Notes: generated by a model not told the origin, from the letters alone. DNA of 64,000 bases from Cytophagales bacterium (GCA_024742395.1 JANSYO010000013.1:1-64000); one strand, 5' to 3'. Counted from the stretch's first letter, positions 9,246 to 18,998 are shown. Translations and numbers: made by a program.

Positions 9246-9725
9246 TTACTTAATTTGCTCGAAAGTCACAGTAACATCAAAAGTTTCACCGTTAACAGTA
9301 ATAGTAGTAGTACCTGAAAAAGTAGCTTCAGTTACGGAACTGAGTACAAAAGTGGGCTTATCAATAGTTCTGCCCAAAAAAATAAACTTATCAATTGTGA
9401 TGCTACTCTCATCGGCAGCAAGCTGCCATGTGGCTTGTAAAATCAAGTCAGGGTCATCAGGAGAACACTTACTGGCACCCTCTAAAAATGAATAGGAAAA
9501 ATCACTTCCCAAAACAATCTGGTTATCTGTAACACAAGGATTCTGTGAAGCTATAAGGTTCACTTCTACATCACCTTGCTTGGCAAAACCATCTTTCACC
9601 TGCCATGTCTTAGTTGAATTGTTCGTTAATAGCTCTAAAACTGAGCGAGTCTCTACTACAGGATCCTTCTTGCATGAAACCCCAAGGATTAAAAATGAAA
9701 AGCAAAGAGCAAAAATTAATTTCAT
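9246..9725 (-). CDS. Lipoprotein of unknown function (lipocalin-like size)
   Basis: A 159-residue lipoprotein with signal peptide and lipobox (FSFLILGVSCKKD, Cys about residue 17). The mature part has the pattern of a small beta-barrel. After VLELLTNNSTKTWQVKDG come alternating strands and a closing VTFEQIK, as in many Bacteroidota lipocalin-like lipoproteins; the assignment is only by pattern. A longer in-frame reading to 9842 would overlap lpxB and bury the signal peptide, so the ATG at 9725 is the start. It lies 58 bases after lpxB on the same strand. Confidence 0.75.
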   Translation of the reverse strand: MKLIFALCFSFLILGVSCKKDPVVETRSVLELLTNNSTKTWQVKDGFAKQGDVEVNLIASQNPCVTDNQIVLGSDFSYSFLEGASKCSPDDPDLILQATWQLAADESSITIDKFIFLGRTIDKPTFVLSSVTEATFSGTTTITVNGETFDVTVTFEQIK

Positions 9726-9783
9726 GTTTCTATTCAATTTATTCTTTTTTGACAACTGATTGGACGTGAACTTTAATGCGAGT

Positions 9784-10893
9784 TCATCGAAGCATTTTAT
9801 ATATTTCATTGGCTGCCTCTTCCGAGGCCTTGTGAGTCCCAATTTTTGTTTTTAAGACATCATAAGATTCTAACTGTTCATTTCTGATTTTAGTATCTTT
9901 TAAGAGGCCTCTTAATGATAAAATTAGCTGATGGCTTGAGTACTTATCCTGAATTAACTCTTCTACTGCCATCTTATCTAAAATTAAATTGACCAATGAA
10001 ATGTACTTAACCTTAATCATGCTTTTGGCAATGAAATAGGTTAAGGCAGAAGTTCTATAAACTACAATTTGTGGTACTTTGAAAAGAGCCGTTTCTAAAG
10101 TAGCCGTGCCTGAAGTAACAATGGCCGCATCTGCAATCGACAAAAGATCATACGTTTGATCAAAAACTAATTCGCAATTAGATATCCTGATAAAACCATC
10201 ATAAAGGCTCTTGTTAATTTCGCTAACACCTGCCACGACAAAAAGAACATCAGAGAATTTTTCAGCAAGTAGTTTCATCTCTCCCACCATCCTCTCAATT
10301 TCTCCTTTTCTGCTTCCTGGTAACAATGCCACTACTTTCTCACAATCTTTGGGCAGAGATTGCCGAAAGGTTGGATCTGGATTAAAATCATCAATTCTCT
10401 CTGTAAGCGGATTACCTACATATGCAGTCTTTATTCCTCTGGAGCTAAAGTAGTCCTTTTCAAATGGAAGAATAACCAAAAGCTTATCTACAACCTTTTT
10501 TATCGCTCTGTTCCTTGAGGAGTTCCATGCCCAGGTTTTAGGTGCTATATAATAAACTACGGTAAACCCATTCTTTTTTGCCCATTTGGCAATCCTCATG
10601 TTAAATCCGCTATTATCAACCAGTACAAGGACATCCGGATTAAATGTTAGAATCTGCTCTTTGCAGGTGGCAAATACTCTTCTTATTTCGCGTAAGGACC
10701 AGAGAAAGTCTAAGCCCATGTAGGAAAGAACAGAGTAATGCTGCAGAATTTCTACTCCGGCATTCTCCATTTCACTTCCACCCCAACCTTTAAAGCTAAC
10801 CTTGGCGTCTTTGACTTTCAGAGCCTTTACCAGGTTACCTGCATGTAGGTCACCCGATTTTTCACCTGCCAGAATGAAACATTTAGTCATCAT
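9784..10893 (-). CDS. lpxB: Lipid-A-disaccharide synthase
   Basis: A 369-residue glycosyltransferase that condenses UDP-2,3-diacylglucosamine with lipid X to form the lipid A disaccharide at the inner face of the inner membrane. Family motifs are ILAGEKSGDLHAGNL at the start, KGWGGSEMENAGVE, DNSGFNMRIAKWAKK, YYIAPKTWAWNSSR, LPFEKDYF, YVGNPL, LLPGSRKGEI and ATVTSGTATLETAL-like sequence before VVYRTS. The start codon overlaps the queD stop by four bases (ATGA), indicating translational coupling. Confidence 0.96.
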   Translation of the reverse strand: MMTKCFILAGEKSGDLHAGNLVKALKVKDAKVSFKGWGGSEMENAGVEILQHYSVLSYMGLDFLWSLREIRRVFATCKEQILTFNPDVLVLVDNSGFNMRIAKWAKKNGFTVVYYIAPKTWAWNSSRNRAIKKVVDKLLVILPFEKDYFSSRGIKTAYVGNPLTERIDDFNPDPTFRQSLPKDCEKVVALLPGSRKGEIERMVGEMKLLAEKFSDVLFVVAGVSEINKSLYDGFIRISNCELVFDQTYDLLSIADAAIVTSGTATLETALFKVPQIVVYRTSALTYFIAKSMIKVKYISLVNLILDKMAVEELIQDKYSSHQLILSLRGLLKDTKIRNEQLESYDVLKTKIGTHKASEEAANEIYKMLR

Positions 10894-11300
10894 TCGCCAA
10901 AATACTGTGCGTAGTGGTTTTCGGTTTCATGCAATTGAATCTCATAAAGATCCACTCCATATCTTTCTTTAAGAACTGGTTTAAGTTTGTGCCAAATTGC
11001 TTTGGCAAAATTCTCAGTACTTGGTAACAATCCCTTCAAAAAGTCAACATCTTCGTTCAGGTATGTATGGTCAACCTTCGAAATTATCTCCTCTCTTACC
11101 AGGTCTTTCAGCTTCTTTAAGTCCATTACAAAGCCTGTATCTTCTGATACTTCACCTTGTACGGTCACATAAAGTTCCCAATTATGACCGTGCAGCCTGC
11201 TGCATGGCCCAAAAATTTCCCAATTCTTTTCCTCAGACCATTTATCATTGTAAAGTCTGTGAGCGGCATTAAAGTACTCTCTTCTAGTTATTCGTACCAT
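10890..11300 (-). CDS. queD: 6-carboxytetrahydropterin synthase / PTPS family
   Basis: A 136-residue tunnel-fold enzyme of the 6-pyruvoyl-tetrahydropterin synthase family. In bacteria it usually makes 6-carboxytetrahydropterin for queuosine synthesis. The zinc-binding histidines are visible in NAAHRL and RLHGHNW. The catalytic cysteine lies just before the latter (GPCSRLHGH), followed by DHTYLN and ETENHYA. The ATG at 11300 gives a standard N-terminus (MVRITRREYFNAAHRL); an upstream ATG at 11330 adds ten atypical residues. No other queuosine gene is nearby. Confidence 0.9.
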   Translation of the reverse strand: MVRITRREYFNAAHRLYNDKWSEEKNWEIFGPCSRLHGHNWELYVTVQGEVSEDTGFVMDLKKLKDLVREEIISKVDHTYLNEDVDFLKGLLPSTENFAKAIWHKLKPVLKERYGVDLYEIQLHETENHYAQYFGE

Positions 11301-11363
11301 AGTATCTGAAAATTTGTGCAAAAGTAGCACTAATTTCTTTCATCTTTGAATGGTTCAGAACAG

Positions 11364-13274
11364 TCAAAACTTCAGTTTAATTCCAACACTCATCCATCTT
11401 CCTGGTTGTTCTACAAAACCAAACTCATAATAGGAGTAATCAAGAAGGTTTTTTAGGTCTAGATATACCTCAGCAAACCTGTATCTGTAATCGATACGCA
11501 CATCCAATAAATTAACCGGCCTGTAATCTAAAATAGGTGAAGTAGAATCCCATTGGTAAGATCCTTCTCTTTGTTTAAAGGTATACCAAACCACAGCGTT
11601 TAATCCCTTTGTCAATCTAAAAAAGGATCCTAATCCTGCATTCTGACTAAGATAATTGAGTGTATAAAATGATTGAAAACCCTCCTCTCTTCTGTCAGCC
11701 GTCAGATAGGCGTAATTCAGCTGTAGTTTTTGTAAGAATAAGTCTGATTTACTCACATGCTGAGCAAAATTGAACTGAGCTCCAAATTCAATACCTGCCA
11801 TATTAATATTGTCAATATTCTCCATGGTAGGTACCTCTAGTTCTGGTCTCTTGATCTTATCGATGGCATCAGTAGTCTTTTTATAAAAGACTGATGATGT
11901 TAAACTGAAGCCCTTCTGAAAGAATTTGTAACCAAGCTCATAATTGATAGCCTTCTCAGGCAATAAATTAGGGTCAGCTTTCACTGTAGAAGTATTCAGG
12001 TACAACTCTGTAAAAGTTGGAAACCTTAGTGATCTGTTTAAGGATGAATACACTGAATGATTATCCGACAAAAAATAAGACACATCCACCCCCGGATAAA
12101 GTTCTGTTCCAAACTGCGAATTGAAATTAATCAAGGTACCGGCTGAAATCATCAACTTCTCCCATTTTGTCTGGTGTTCTAAGTAAGCCGAGAAGTTAGT
12201 TCTGCTTTTATATTTATTATAAAATACTTCAGGGTAGTCTTTTACTTGAACCGCTTCCTTGGCTGTATCTCCCAACCTGTTACTTAAAACACTTTCTTTC
12301 CTCCATTCTACTCCAATAGCACTGGCTCCAATCTTCGACAAATACCTCATCTTCCATTCTGCATCCAAAACCTCTGTTTCATGGAAGTTTACATTTTGTA
12401 TTAAGGAGTCTCGGTAATTATTAAAATCATATAAGTCATTATGCTTTCTAACAGATAAATTCAGTGTTCCGGAAAGTTTATTTGAAAATTGCTGGCCTTT
12501 AGTAACGGCAAAAAAAGTAGAACCTGTTTCCTCGTATTGATTGTTAAACTTAGGATGATAGAAATTTGAAGCTCCAAAATCGTTTTGTAATGCTCCACCT
12601 TGTAAAGTTAGATAACCGTTTTTTTGATTCAGGTCAATTTTTCCATAAGCTGTTTTTCTATCAAAAGCGGTATTGTATGCGTATCCATCAGATGTAAGGC
12701 TTGAAACCGACGCAAAACCTGAAATTGATTTTACTTTTACTCCACCAAAAGCAGAGTAGTTCTGTAGACCAAACTGGCCGGTAGCTGCTTCAAGAATTAC
12801 ATTTTCCTGAACCTCCTTTTTCGTGATAATATTAATCAATCCTGAAAAAGCACTTGGCCCAAAAACTCTGGAGGCTCCACCCTGTAAGATTTCTATTCGA
12901 TCAATCATTTCGAGTGGAACCGGTAGATTTAAAGAATGGTGACCCGTTTGCGGATCATTCATTTTAATTCCGTCTACCAGAATAAGTGTCTGGTCAAAGT
13001 TTCCTCCTCTAATACTAATATCGCCTTGCACTCCCAAAGGAGAACGAGATCTAACGTCTACGTTAAGGGCATACTTAAGAATGCCATCTAAGGTTCTCAC
13101 CGGTGACATACTAATGTCTTTTTGATCAATGATCATGACATTTCTGGCGGTACTTCTCAAACCAGACTCTGTAAGATTAGCAGCAACTTTAATTTCTGCA
13201 AGATTGTATTGAAGGCTGTCCTGTGCAATCACAGGAATGCTCAAAAGAGCAAAAAACAATAATTTTATTTTCAT
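11364..13274 (-). CDS. TonB-dependent outer-membrane receptor (BtuB-like)
   Basis: A 636-residue receptor with signal peptide (MKIKLLFFALLSIPVIAQ), a plug domain at about residues 40-155 (VRTLDGILKY, GVQGDISIRGGNFDQTLILVDG, RIEILQGGASRVFGPSAFSGLINIITKK) and a 22-strand-type barrel ending in the aromatic terminus VGIKLKF. It lacks both the carboxypeptidase-like N-terminal domain of SusC-type receptors and any STN domain, and its length and plug resemble vitamin B12/siderophore receptors. No riboswitch or metal-uptake gene is next to it, so the ligand is open. Confidence 0.92.
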   Translation of the reverse strand: MKIKLLFFALLSIPVIAQDSLQYNLAEIKVAANLTESGLRSTARNVMIIDQKDISMSPVRTLDGILKYALNVDVRSRSPLGVQGDISIRGGNFDQTLILVDGIKMNDPQTGHHSLNLPVPLEMIDRIEILQGGASRVFGPSAFSGLINIITKKEVQENVILEAATGQFGLQNYSAFGGVKVKSISGFASVSSLTSDGYAYNTAFDRKTAYGKIDLNQKNGYLTLQGGALQNDFGASNFYHPKFNNQYEETGSTFFAVTKGQQFSNKLSGTLNLSVRKHNDLYDFNNYRDSLIQNVNFHETEVLDAEWKMRYLSKIGASAIGVEWRKESVLSNRLGDTAKEAVQVKDYPEVFYNKYKSRTNFSAYLEHQTKWEKLMISAGTLINFNSQFGTELYPGVDVSYFLSDNHSVYSSLNRSLRFPTFTELYLNTSTVKADPNLLPEKAINYELGYKFFQKGFSLTSSVFYKKTTDAIDKIKRPELEVPTMENIDNINMAGIEFGAQFNFAQHVSKSDLFLQKLQLNYAYLTADRREEGFQSFYTLNYLSQNAGLGSFFRLTKGLNAVVWYTFKQREGSYQWDSTSPILDYRPVNLLDVRIDYRYRFAEVYLDLKNLLDYSYYEFGFVEQPGRWMSVGIKLKF

Positions 13275-13297
13275 TGAGATTTGTAAAATGTGAAAGA

Positions 13298-14635
13298 TTA
13301 AAGAAACATTGAGCAGACCAATGCCACTTCTTCTTCTCCCATTTTACTCAAAGCCCTAAAATCAACTTTCCCAGCGTCAGAGTGCGGTATTTCAGGTATT
13401 TCAACGATAAAATTTGGCCTTTTCGCTGATGGAAGCTTTTTGAACAAATATGCCTTCAATTGATCAACAGCATCCTGCTCTCCGTTTCCCTTTTTTGTAA
13501 TATAAAGGGTTAGCTTATCCTTTTTGTAACCATTAAGGTTTTGAATCAAAACGGCTTCAGATATGAATTCACAACCCAAGGCTATACTCTCTATCTCTTG
13601 AGCATAAATATTTAACCCACGGCGATTAAACATTCTGCCTGCCCTACCTAATAAAACAAGCCTGTTTCCGTTGAAAAAGCCTAGATCATTGACCGTGGAT
13701 TTCTCTTTATAATCGGGTGAAACAAATGGGCTTTTAACCAGTATTTGCTCGTCTACAATCTTTATTTCAACCTCAGGGAAAGCAGTTCCCACAGAGGCTG
13801 GAAAATTAATAATATCTTCTCCCTGATGATATGTAATATGGCCTAGTTCAGCGGCTCCATAGTATTCTGTTAGCCTTATTCCCTCCAAATTATCAAGAAT
13901 CCCACTAGCTGTTTCTTTATCCAGCTTTTCCCCGGCGGTAACTAACGAACGTAATGGAGGTTTGACCCCGTTTCCATTGAGCAGTAATTTACAATGAGAT
14001 GGTACAAGAAAAGCAGAGGTTATCCCCTTTTCCTTCATTTGTAAATTCCAGTTTCTTGACTGTCCTAAAGTACCTAAATAAAGTGTACCTCCTTGCCAAA
14101 GTGTATGCAGGGCAGTATTTAGATTGGCTGAATAGGCCAATGAGTCTAAAACAAATACTTTATCCTCAACACTGATACCGAATATTTCAGATTGACTACT
14201 GAAGGCTGATTCCCAGTTGTTATTCGTTTTCCAAATAAGCTTAGGCTTACCCGAACTTCCCGAGGATAGTATACCCAAAAAGACTTTGTTTCCTGCAGGT
14301 TTTACTGGCTTAGTATTTCCTAAATCAACAAATTTGAAGTCTTCATATATAATACCTTTACTTTCAGAAATGATATTCTCAAGTATTGTAACATCAAGGT
14401 CATGAGGAAGAACAATGGCTCTTTTTCCAATGAGATTACAAGCTAATACCCCTAAAAGATTGGTTACCGGATCAGAATTAAATAGAACAGTATCGTTAGA
14501 AACTGAAAAGAGTTTATTGGAATATTGTTCTATTGATCGAGTCAGATTTCCATAGGAAATTGATTGACTCCCATATTCAATTGCCACCTTCTCAGTTGTT
14601 AAAGTGGCCCATTCTATGATCTTTTGAGTAATCAA
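13298..14635 (-). CDS. AMP-dependent acyl-CoA ligase (VraA-like, ANL superfamily)
   Basis: A 445-residue adenylating enzyme, shorter than typical acyl-CoA synthetases. Visible core motifs are the phosphate-binding loop SSGSSGKPK (~residue 131), TEYYGAAELG (A5 motif), the hinge region GRAGRMFNRRGLNIYAQEIE (A7/A8) and the catalytic Lys in DAGKVDF near the C-terminus. It is expected to activate a carboxylic acid as acyl-AMP and transfer it to CoA or another thiol. The start is TTG at 14635, overlapping the thiolase stop (TTGA); no other start is available for hundreds of bases, so the two proteins are translationally coupled. The closest analogue I know is staphylococcal vraA, also paired with a thiolase. 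Confidence 0.85.
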   Translation of the reverse strand: MITQKIIEWATLTTEKVAIEYGSQSISYGNLTRSIEQYSNKLFSVSNDTVLFNSDPVTNLLGVLACNLIGKRAIVLPHDLDVTILENIISESKGIIYEDFKFVDLGNTKPVKPAGNKVFLGILSSGSSGKPKLIWKTNNNWESAFSSQSEIFGISVEDKVFVLDSLAYSANLNTALHTLWQGGTLYLGTLGQSRNWNLQMKEKGITSAFLVPSHCKLLLNGNGVKPPLRSLVTAGEKLDKETASGILDNLEGIRLTEYYGAAELGHITYHQGEDIINFPASVGTAFPEVEIKIVDEQILVKSPFVSPDYKEKSTVNDLGFFNGNRLVLLGRAGRMFNRRGLNIYAQEIESIALGCEFISEAVLIQNLNGYKKDKLTLYITKKGNGEQDAVDQLKAYLFKKLPSAKRPNFIVEIPEIPHSDAGKVDFRALSKMGEEEVALVCSMFL

Positions 14636-15759
14636 TTTATATTTTCAATTAAAACACCCATCCCAAAACCACCAGCAACGCCAGCAGTTAAAAGTCCAAA
14701 TTTCTTATTATTTTGCTTTAAGCCCAATATAAGATGCATTAAATTCATTGCACCCGATGCCGCATAAGGGTGGCCGTAGGCCAAATTTCCTCCCAAAACG
14801 TTTACTTTCTCTTTATCTACACCGAACTCACTGATAAACGCCAAAGGTTTCACTCCAAAGGATTCATTTACTTCAAAAAGGTCAATATCCTTTACCTCTA
14901 ACTCTGTCCTGATTAAGATTTCCTTCGCAGCTATAATAGCACCTTCTGGAGCATTATTTGGATCGATACCCCTACTAAATGCTTGAAGTACCTTAGCCAT
15001 TGGTTTTATATTGTATTTAGACAGATAATCTTCATTAACCAGAATTCCTAAGGCGACCCCATCATGATAATGAGCAGTATTGGTCCTGTCAGTAAAATGA
15101 TTTGATGCTGAACGCTTTAAAACGTCAAGAGAAAGTTCCGGCCTAATTGACTCATCAATCCTATTTAAACTTAAGGAATCACTTACATAATTTTTGTAAG
15201 CTTCAGTTTTTGAGAACATACAGGCTTTTTCATGACTTCTTAGAGTCCAGTTAAATAGATCCTCTTTTAGTATACTATATTTTGAACCTAAGTTTTCTGC
15301 AGCTAAAAGCAGGGAATGACTTGGGTACGGACTAAAATCTGCAACTTCAATATGTTTCTCTCCTCTATTTCTCGGATCTAATGGCATGTACCTTCTTTCA
15401 GGTGCCAAGGAATTGCTCTCTAAGCCACCAAAAATAACAGCATCACATTCTCCGCTTGTCACTAATGCCCTGGCAAGTCTCAAAGATTGGTAGCTACCTC
15501 CACACTGCATATCGATTGTTGATGAATTCACTTTAATGTCTAATGAACTCAATAAGGCTGCATACCTCGTCATATTGCCCATTGTACCAATTGAATTACC
15601 TAAAATCAGCTCAATGTCTTTAGAATGTAAACTGTTTCGTTCAATTAGCTTATTCAGTAAATGTGCCACCAAGGACTCGGGCAATATTTGCTTATAATAC
15701 CCATTCTTTTTCCCTGTGGGTACACGTATCATATCAAGAATATAGGCGGGCTTTTGCAT
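14632..15759 (-). CDS. Thiolase-family protein (VraB-like) lacking the second catalytic Cys
   Basis: A 375-residue thiolase. The nucleophile Cys86 is in DMQCGGSYQSL, Asn298 in VNESF and His330 in NLAYGHPYAASGA. The C-terminal motif that normally carries the second catalytic cysteine (CxGGGxG) reads TAGVAGGFGMG here, so that cysteine is missing. The same loss occurs in staphylococcal VraB as I recall its sequence. The protein may therefore not be a simple degradative acetyl-CoA thiolase. The ATG at 15759 gives a normal N-terminus (MQKPAYILDMIRVPTG); a longer frame would run into the upstream terminator. Confidence 0.87.
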   Translation of the reverse strand: MQKPAYILDMIRVPTGKKNGYYKQILPESLVAHLLNKLIERNSLHSKDIELILGNSIGTMGNMTRYAALLSSLDIKVNSSTIDMQCGGSYQSLRLARALVTSGECDAVIFGGLESNSLAPERRYMPLDPRNRGEKHIEVADFSPYPSHSLLLAAENLGSKYSILKEDLFNWTLRSHEKACMFSKTEAYKNYVSDSLSLNRIDESIRPELSLDVLKRSASNHFTDRTNTAHYHDGVALGILVNEDYLSKYNIKPMAKVLQAFSRGIDPNNAPEGAIIAAKEILIRTELEVKDIDLFEVNESFGVKPLAFISEFGVDKEKVNVLGGNLAYGHPYAASGAMNLMHLILGLKQNNKKFGLLTAGVAGGFGMGVLIENIN

Positions 15760-15792
15760 TAAGAGAGCGAAAATCTGCTCAAAGCTAATAAA

Positions 15793-15822
15793 AAAAAGGG
15801 GTGGCAAAAGCCACCCCTTTTT
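15793..15822 (-). terminator. Intrinsic terminator after the FN3/T9SS gene
   Basis: A 13-bp stem (AAAAAGGGGTGGC on the plus strand with its complement) with an AAAA loop and flanking A/T tracts lies 20 bases after the FN3 gene stop codon and before the thiolase start. Confidence 0.87.
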
Positions 15823-15841
15823 AGTATACAATAAACCGATC

Positions 15842-17965
15842 TTAATACTTATAGATCTTTCTTGAAATCTGCTCTTGGTTATCAGTCTCGATAATCATTT
15901 GGTATGCACCAGGAGTCAAGTTTGATAGGTCAAGACTAGCCTCACCAGCTTGCAACTTCAAAGTTTTAACCAATACTTTTCTATTGTTTTGATCTACTAA
16001 AGTGACCTTGCTAGACTTAGAGTCAGCAGCTACTTTCAGATTAACAAAATCAACTGTAGGATTAGGATAAACATTCACAATTCCTGCTGCTGCTGTTGGA
16101 ATTGTAATTTTCGCTGAAACTACTGCATCAGACTCTCCAACATCATTTCCTGCTCTTACTGAATACCAGTATGAAGTACCTTCTACTACATCTTTATCAA
16201 CATAGCTAGTTACATTTCTATCAACTGTTGCCAATTGAGTGAAAGTAGTACCGTCTGTAGATTTTGATAATGAGAATCCAGCTTCATTATATGAGTAATC
16301 CTGCCACTTAACAGTAATTGATTTATCAGTGCTACTGTAAGATGTTGTTACATTGAAAGGAGCATTTGGCTCTTTTGTAAAATCAATTCTCTTACATGCA
16401 GGCTTTGAATATGGACCGTCTCCATATTTGTTCACACCCTTACCTCTGTAACAGATGGTATTACCACCTTCAAGAGGCTTATGAACAAACATTGTAGAGT
16501 TTGCTTTAGCAGATGTTAAGAACATGTAATCACCGCCATCCACATTGTACTCAAAAATAAATCCATCCTCGTCGTTGGCGTTATCTGTAAAGGCCACTAC
16601 ATTTTCAGTGATACCTAGAGCATCTACCTGAGTAGTAATTCCAGAAATTGAAATCTCCGGTGCATTAGGTGGTCCAAGAGTCAAATACCAACTCTCTGCA
16701 GTTGCCTGACTACTAATCCCATGAGTGGAGTTCCTCGGGACAATTGTGATTTCTACCCAAGTTTTAGGTTTTAGACCAGTAATTTCATAACTCGTTGCCG
16801 TAGCGTAAGTAAAGTCTGTCCTCGTTTCAGTAGTACCATCTTGGTATAATAAGGTCATTTTTATATCGTAATAATCGATAATTCCATTCAAACAGAATAA
16901 ATCTTGGGCCCCTGGCGTCCATGTAACCACCATAGAAGTTTCTGTTATTGAAGAATTGGCAACTGAAATCCCAGAAGGTGGCTGCATTGAATAATTCGGT
17001 GCAAAAACTGAAATAGGATTTGAGTTTTTAAACTTACCACCCTCAGAAGCAGGAAGCTTAGCTGTGATCACAATATTACTTGTAGAACCCGGTGTAACGG
17101 CTATTTCACGAGTAATCACCTGTGAAGCGGGACCGAAAGCCACTATTACGCCATTTCTTTTAATTTCATACTCTGAAAAAAGAGAAGGGTTGTTGTAAAT
17201 AGCTTGAACCACTATTTTTTCAGGACACACAGTTACCGCCTGGAATGAATCAGGATTTGGAGGAGTAGTTCTGAAAGTTTTAACGTTTATTTCATTACTT
17301 CTAATTTCGTTAGATCCATTTGTAAAAATTACTCGAATCTTATAAAGCGTATTTGGAGCTAAACCAGTAATTTGTTTTGGGGATTCACCACCTACGATTG
17401 GATTGTAATTAGGACCTGCTATCCAAGCACCTGCTCCATTTATCTGATATTCTACGGCAATTCCCGTTTCACCAGTTACATTATCAACTATGTTAATGGT
17501 GATGGAATTGTCATTTTTATCTAATTCACCGATGGTAACTGATCCAGTTAAGGATGAAAAAACGTAAGCCGCAGAAGCAACTGCATTTGAGTTTGAAGTT
17601 CCTGCTCCCGAAGTTTTCTTTAGCTGAACTGTCCAAACATATGAAACACCATTAGTTAGTGGACCTACATTTACACTGTAGTCTTCTGCTAAACCACCTG
17701 GACCATCAGGATCAACAGGAATAGTAGCTACAACCGTAGCTGGAGCACCGCCTGCAGATTGTGTAACTTCGAATTCGTAAGATTCAGATGGGAATGAGAT
17801 AATGTTTGAAGGACTATATGTCCAGTTCACCTTACCCCCTGTTCCTTGAGATTGAAAAGTAGGAGTTGTGGGGTCAGCTTCAGCTGCTACAGCACTAATT
17901 GTATAAACACAACAAAATGCAACTAGCAGCATTTTCTTGATTAACACGTAGTAATTGTTTTTCAT
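15842..17965 (-). CDS. Multi-FN3 surface/secreted protein with T9SS C-terminal sorting domain
   Basis: A 707-residue secreted protein. A signal peptide (residues 1-28, ending SAVAA) is followed by about six fibronectin type III repeats (roughly 33-130, 137-228, 233-325, 329-428, 432-527 and 532-625), recognisable by recurring VTWTPG, ITGLxPxT and SYWYSVRAGN-type strands. The last ~78 residues are a type-A T9SS sorting domain (VYPNPTVDFVNLKV ... LTPGAYQMIIET ... RKIYKY). The sorting domain is expected to send the protein through the type IX system to the cell surface or medium. No enzymatic domain is present, so adhesion or binding is the likely role; this is inference. Confidence 0.9.
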   Translation of the reverse strand: MKNNYYVLIKKMLLVAFCCVYTISAVAAEADPTTPTFQSQGTGGKVNWTYSPSNIISFPSESYEFEVTQSAGGAPATVVATIPVDPDGPGGLAEDYSVNVGPLTNGVSYVWTVQLKKTSGAGTSNSNAVASAAYVFSSLTGSVTIGELDKNDNSITINIVDNVTGETGIAVEYQINGAGAWIAGPNYNPIVGGESPKQITGLAPNTLYKIRVIFTNGSNEIRSNEINVKTFRTTPPNPDSFQAVTVCPEKIVVQAIYNNPSLFSEYEIKRNGVIVAFGPASQVITREIAVTPGSTSNIVITAKLPASEGGKFKNSNPISVFAPNYSMQPPSGISVANSSITETSMVVTWTPGAQDLFCLNGIIDYYDIKMTLLYQDGTTETRTDFTYATATSYEITGLKPKTWVEITIVPRNSTHGISSQATAESWYLTLGPPNAPEISISGITTQVDALGITENVVAFTDNANDEDGFIFEYNVDGGDYMFLTSAKANSTMFVHKPLEGGNTICYRGKGVNKYGDGPYSKPACKRIDFTKEPNAPFNVTTSYSSTDKSITVKWQDYSYNEAGFSLSKSTDGTTFTQLATVDRNVTSYVDKDVVEGTSYWYSVRAGNDVGESDAVVSAKITIPTAAAGIVNVYPNPTVDFVNLKVAADSKSSKVTLVDQNNRKVLVKTLKLQAGEASLDLSNLTPGAYQMIIETDNQEQISRKIYKY

Positions 17966-18076
17966 GTAGAATTAAAGTTTATTGTATTGAACGTAAATAT
18001 AGCGGATATTCAATCCGCTCTGAAAGCATTGGTATTTAAAAATAAAGAAAATTATTTTACGGTCTTTCCATATTCA

Positions 18077-18904
18077 TCATAAAATATTATTTGTAAGCAG
18101 TTTACGTACCTCCACGGCCTCTTTGACATCATGAACCCGCAAAATGTCTGCTCCTTTCATTAATGCTACAGTATTTAAAATGGTTGTAGCGTTTAATGCA
18201 TCTTTTGCTTCAATTTCCAAATAAGTGTTTATCATGCTTTTTCTAGATATCCCTACCAGCAAAGGACGATTGAAAATTTTGAACTGATCTAAATCTTTGA
18301 AAAGCTTATAATTCTGTTCCATTGTTTTTGCAAAACCAAAACCCGGATCGACAATAATGTCGCTTAAAGCCATCTCGTTCAAAATTTTTAACTTAGACTG
18401 AAGTTCTTGTATCACTTGTTCGGTCAGGTTTTCATAAACCGTAAGAGATTGCATCGATTGGGGTGTTCCCCGCATATGCATTAAAATATACGGTACTTTT
18501 AAGGCCGATACAGTAGCAAACATCTCCTTGTCCAAATTGCCGCCGCTTACATCATTGATAATGCCAGCACCGGCGTTTATTGCTTTTTTGGCCACTTCAG
18601 ACCTGAAAGTATCTACAGAAGTTATTACTTCAGGAAATTCATTACTAATCCACTCAATTACAGGTACTACTCTATCTATTTCTTCATTGATCTCAACCTC
18701 TTTGGCACCGGGTCTGGTCGAATAACCTCCGATATCCAAAATATCTACCTCCTCCTCAATCATCCTGACAATTCTGCTTTTAATTCTGTCAAAATCAAGA
18801 CTACGGCTTTCATCAAAAAATGAATCTGGTGTAACATTGACAATACCCATAATTTTAGGGATTGAGAGGTCAATGAGTTTATCCTTAACATTGATAGATT
18901 TCAT
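18077..18904 (-). CDS. folP: Dihydropteroate synthase
   Basis: A 275-residue TIM-barrel enzyme that joins 6-hydroxymethyl-dihydropterin pyrophosphate with p-aminobenzoate in folate synthesis. Signature motifs are IMGIVNVTPDSFFDE, DIGGYSTRPGA, SVDTFRSEVA, INDVSGG, LMHMRGTPQSMQ, DPGFGFAKT and LVGISRKSM. The ATG at 18904 is preferred over a TTG nine bases upstream. It is divergent from the DUF1599 gene. The p-aminobenzoate genes pabB and pabC are also in this window, at 51.9-53.5 kb. Confidence 0.96.
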   Translation of the reverse strand: MKSINVKDKLIDLSIPKIMGIVNVTPDSFFDESRSLDFDRIKSRIVRMIEEEVDILDIGGYSTRPGAKEVEINEEIDRVVPVIEWISNEFPEVITSVDTFRSEVAKKAINAGAGIINDVSGGNLDKEMFATVSALKVPYILMHMRGTPQSMQSLTVYENLTEQVIQELQSKLKILNEMALSDIIVDPGFGFAKTMEQNYKLFKDLDQFKIFNRPLLVGISRKSMINTYLEIEAKDALNATTILNTVALMKGADILRVHDVKEAVEVRKLLTNNIL

Positions 18905-18955
18905 GCTGCACAAAGCTTTGGTTAGTTCAAAGAATATTATTCTGCCATCTTTTTA

Positions 18956-18963
18956 TAGATTTG
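18956..18963 (+). promoter_or_regulatory. Candidate -7 box for the DUF1599 operon
   Basis: TAGATTTG matches TAnnTTTG and lies 35 bases before the DUF1599 ATG in the folP-DUF1599 divergent gap. No clear -33 element. Confidence 0.45.
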
Positions 18964-18998
18964 CAAAAGAACGAAATTTTGCCATCATAGATTAAGCA

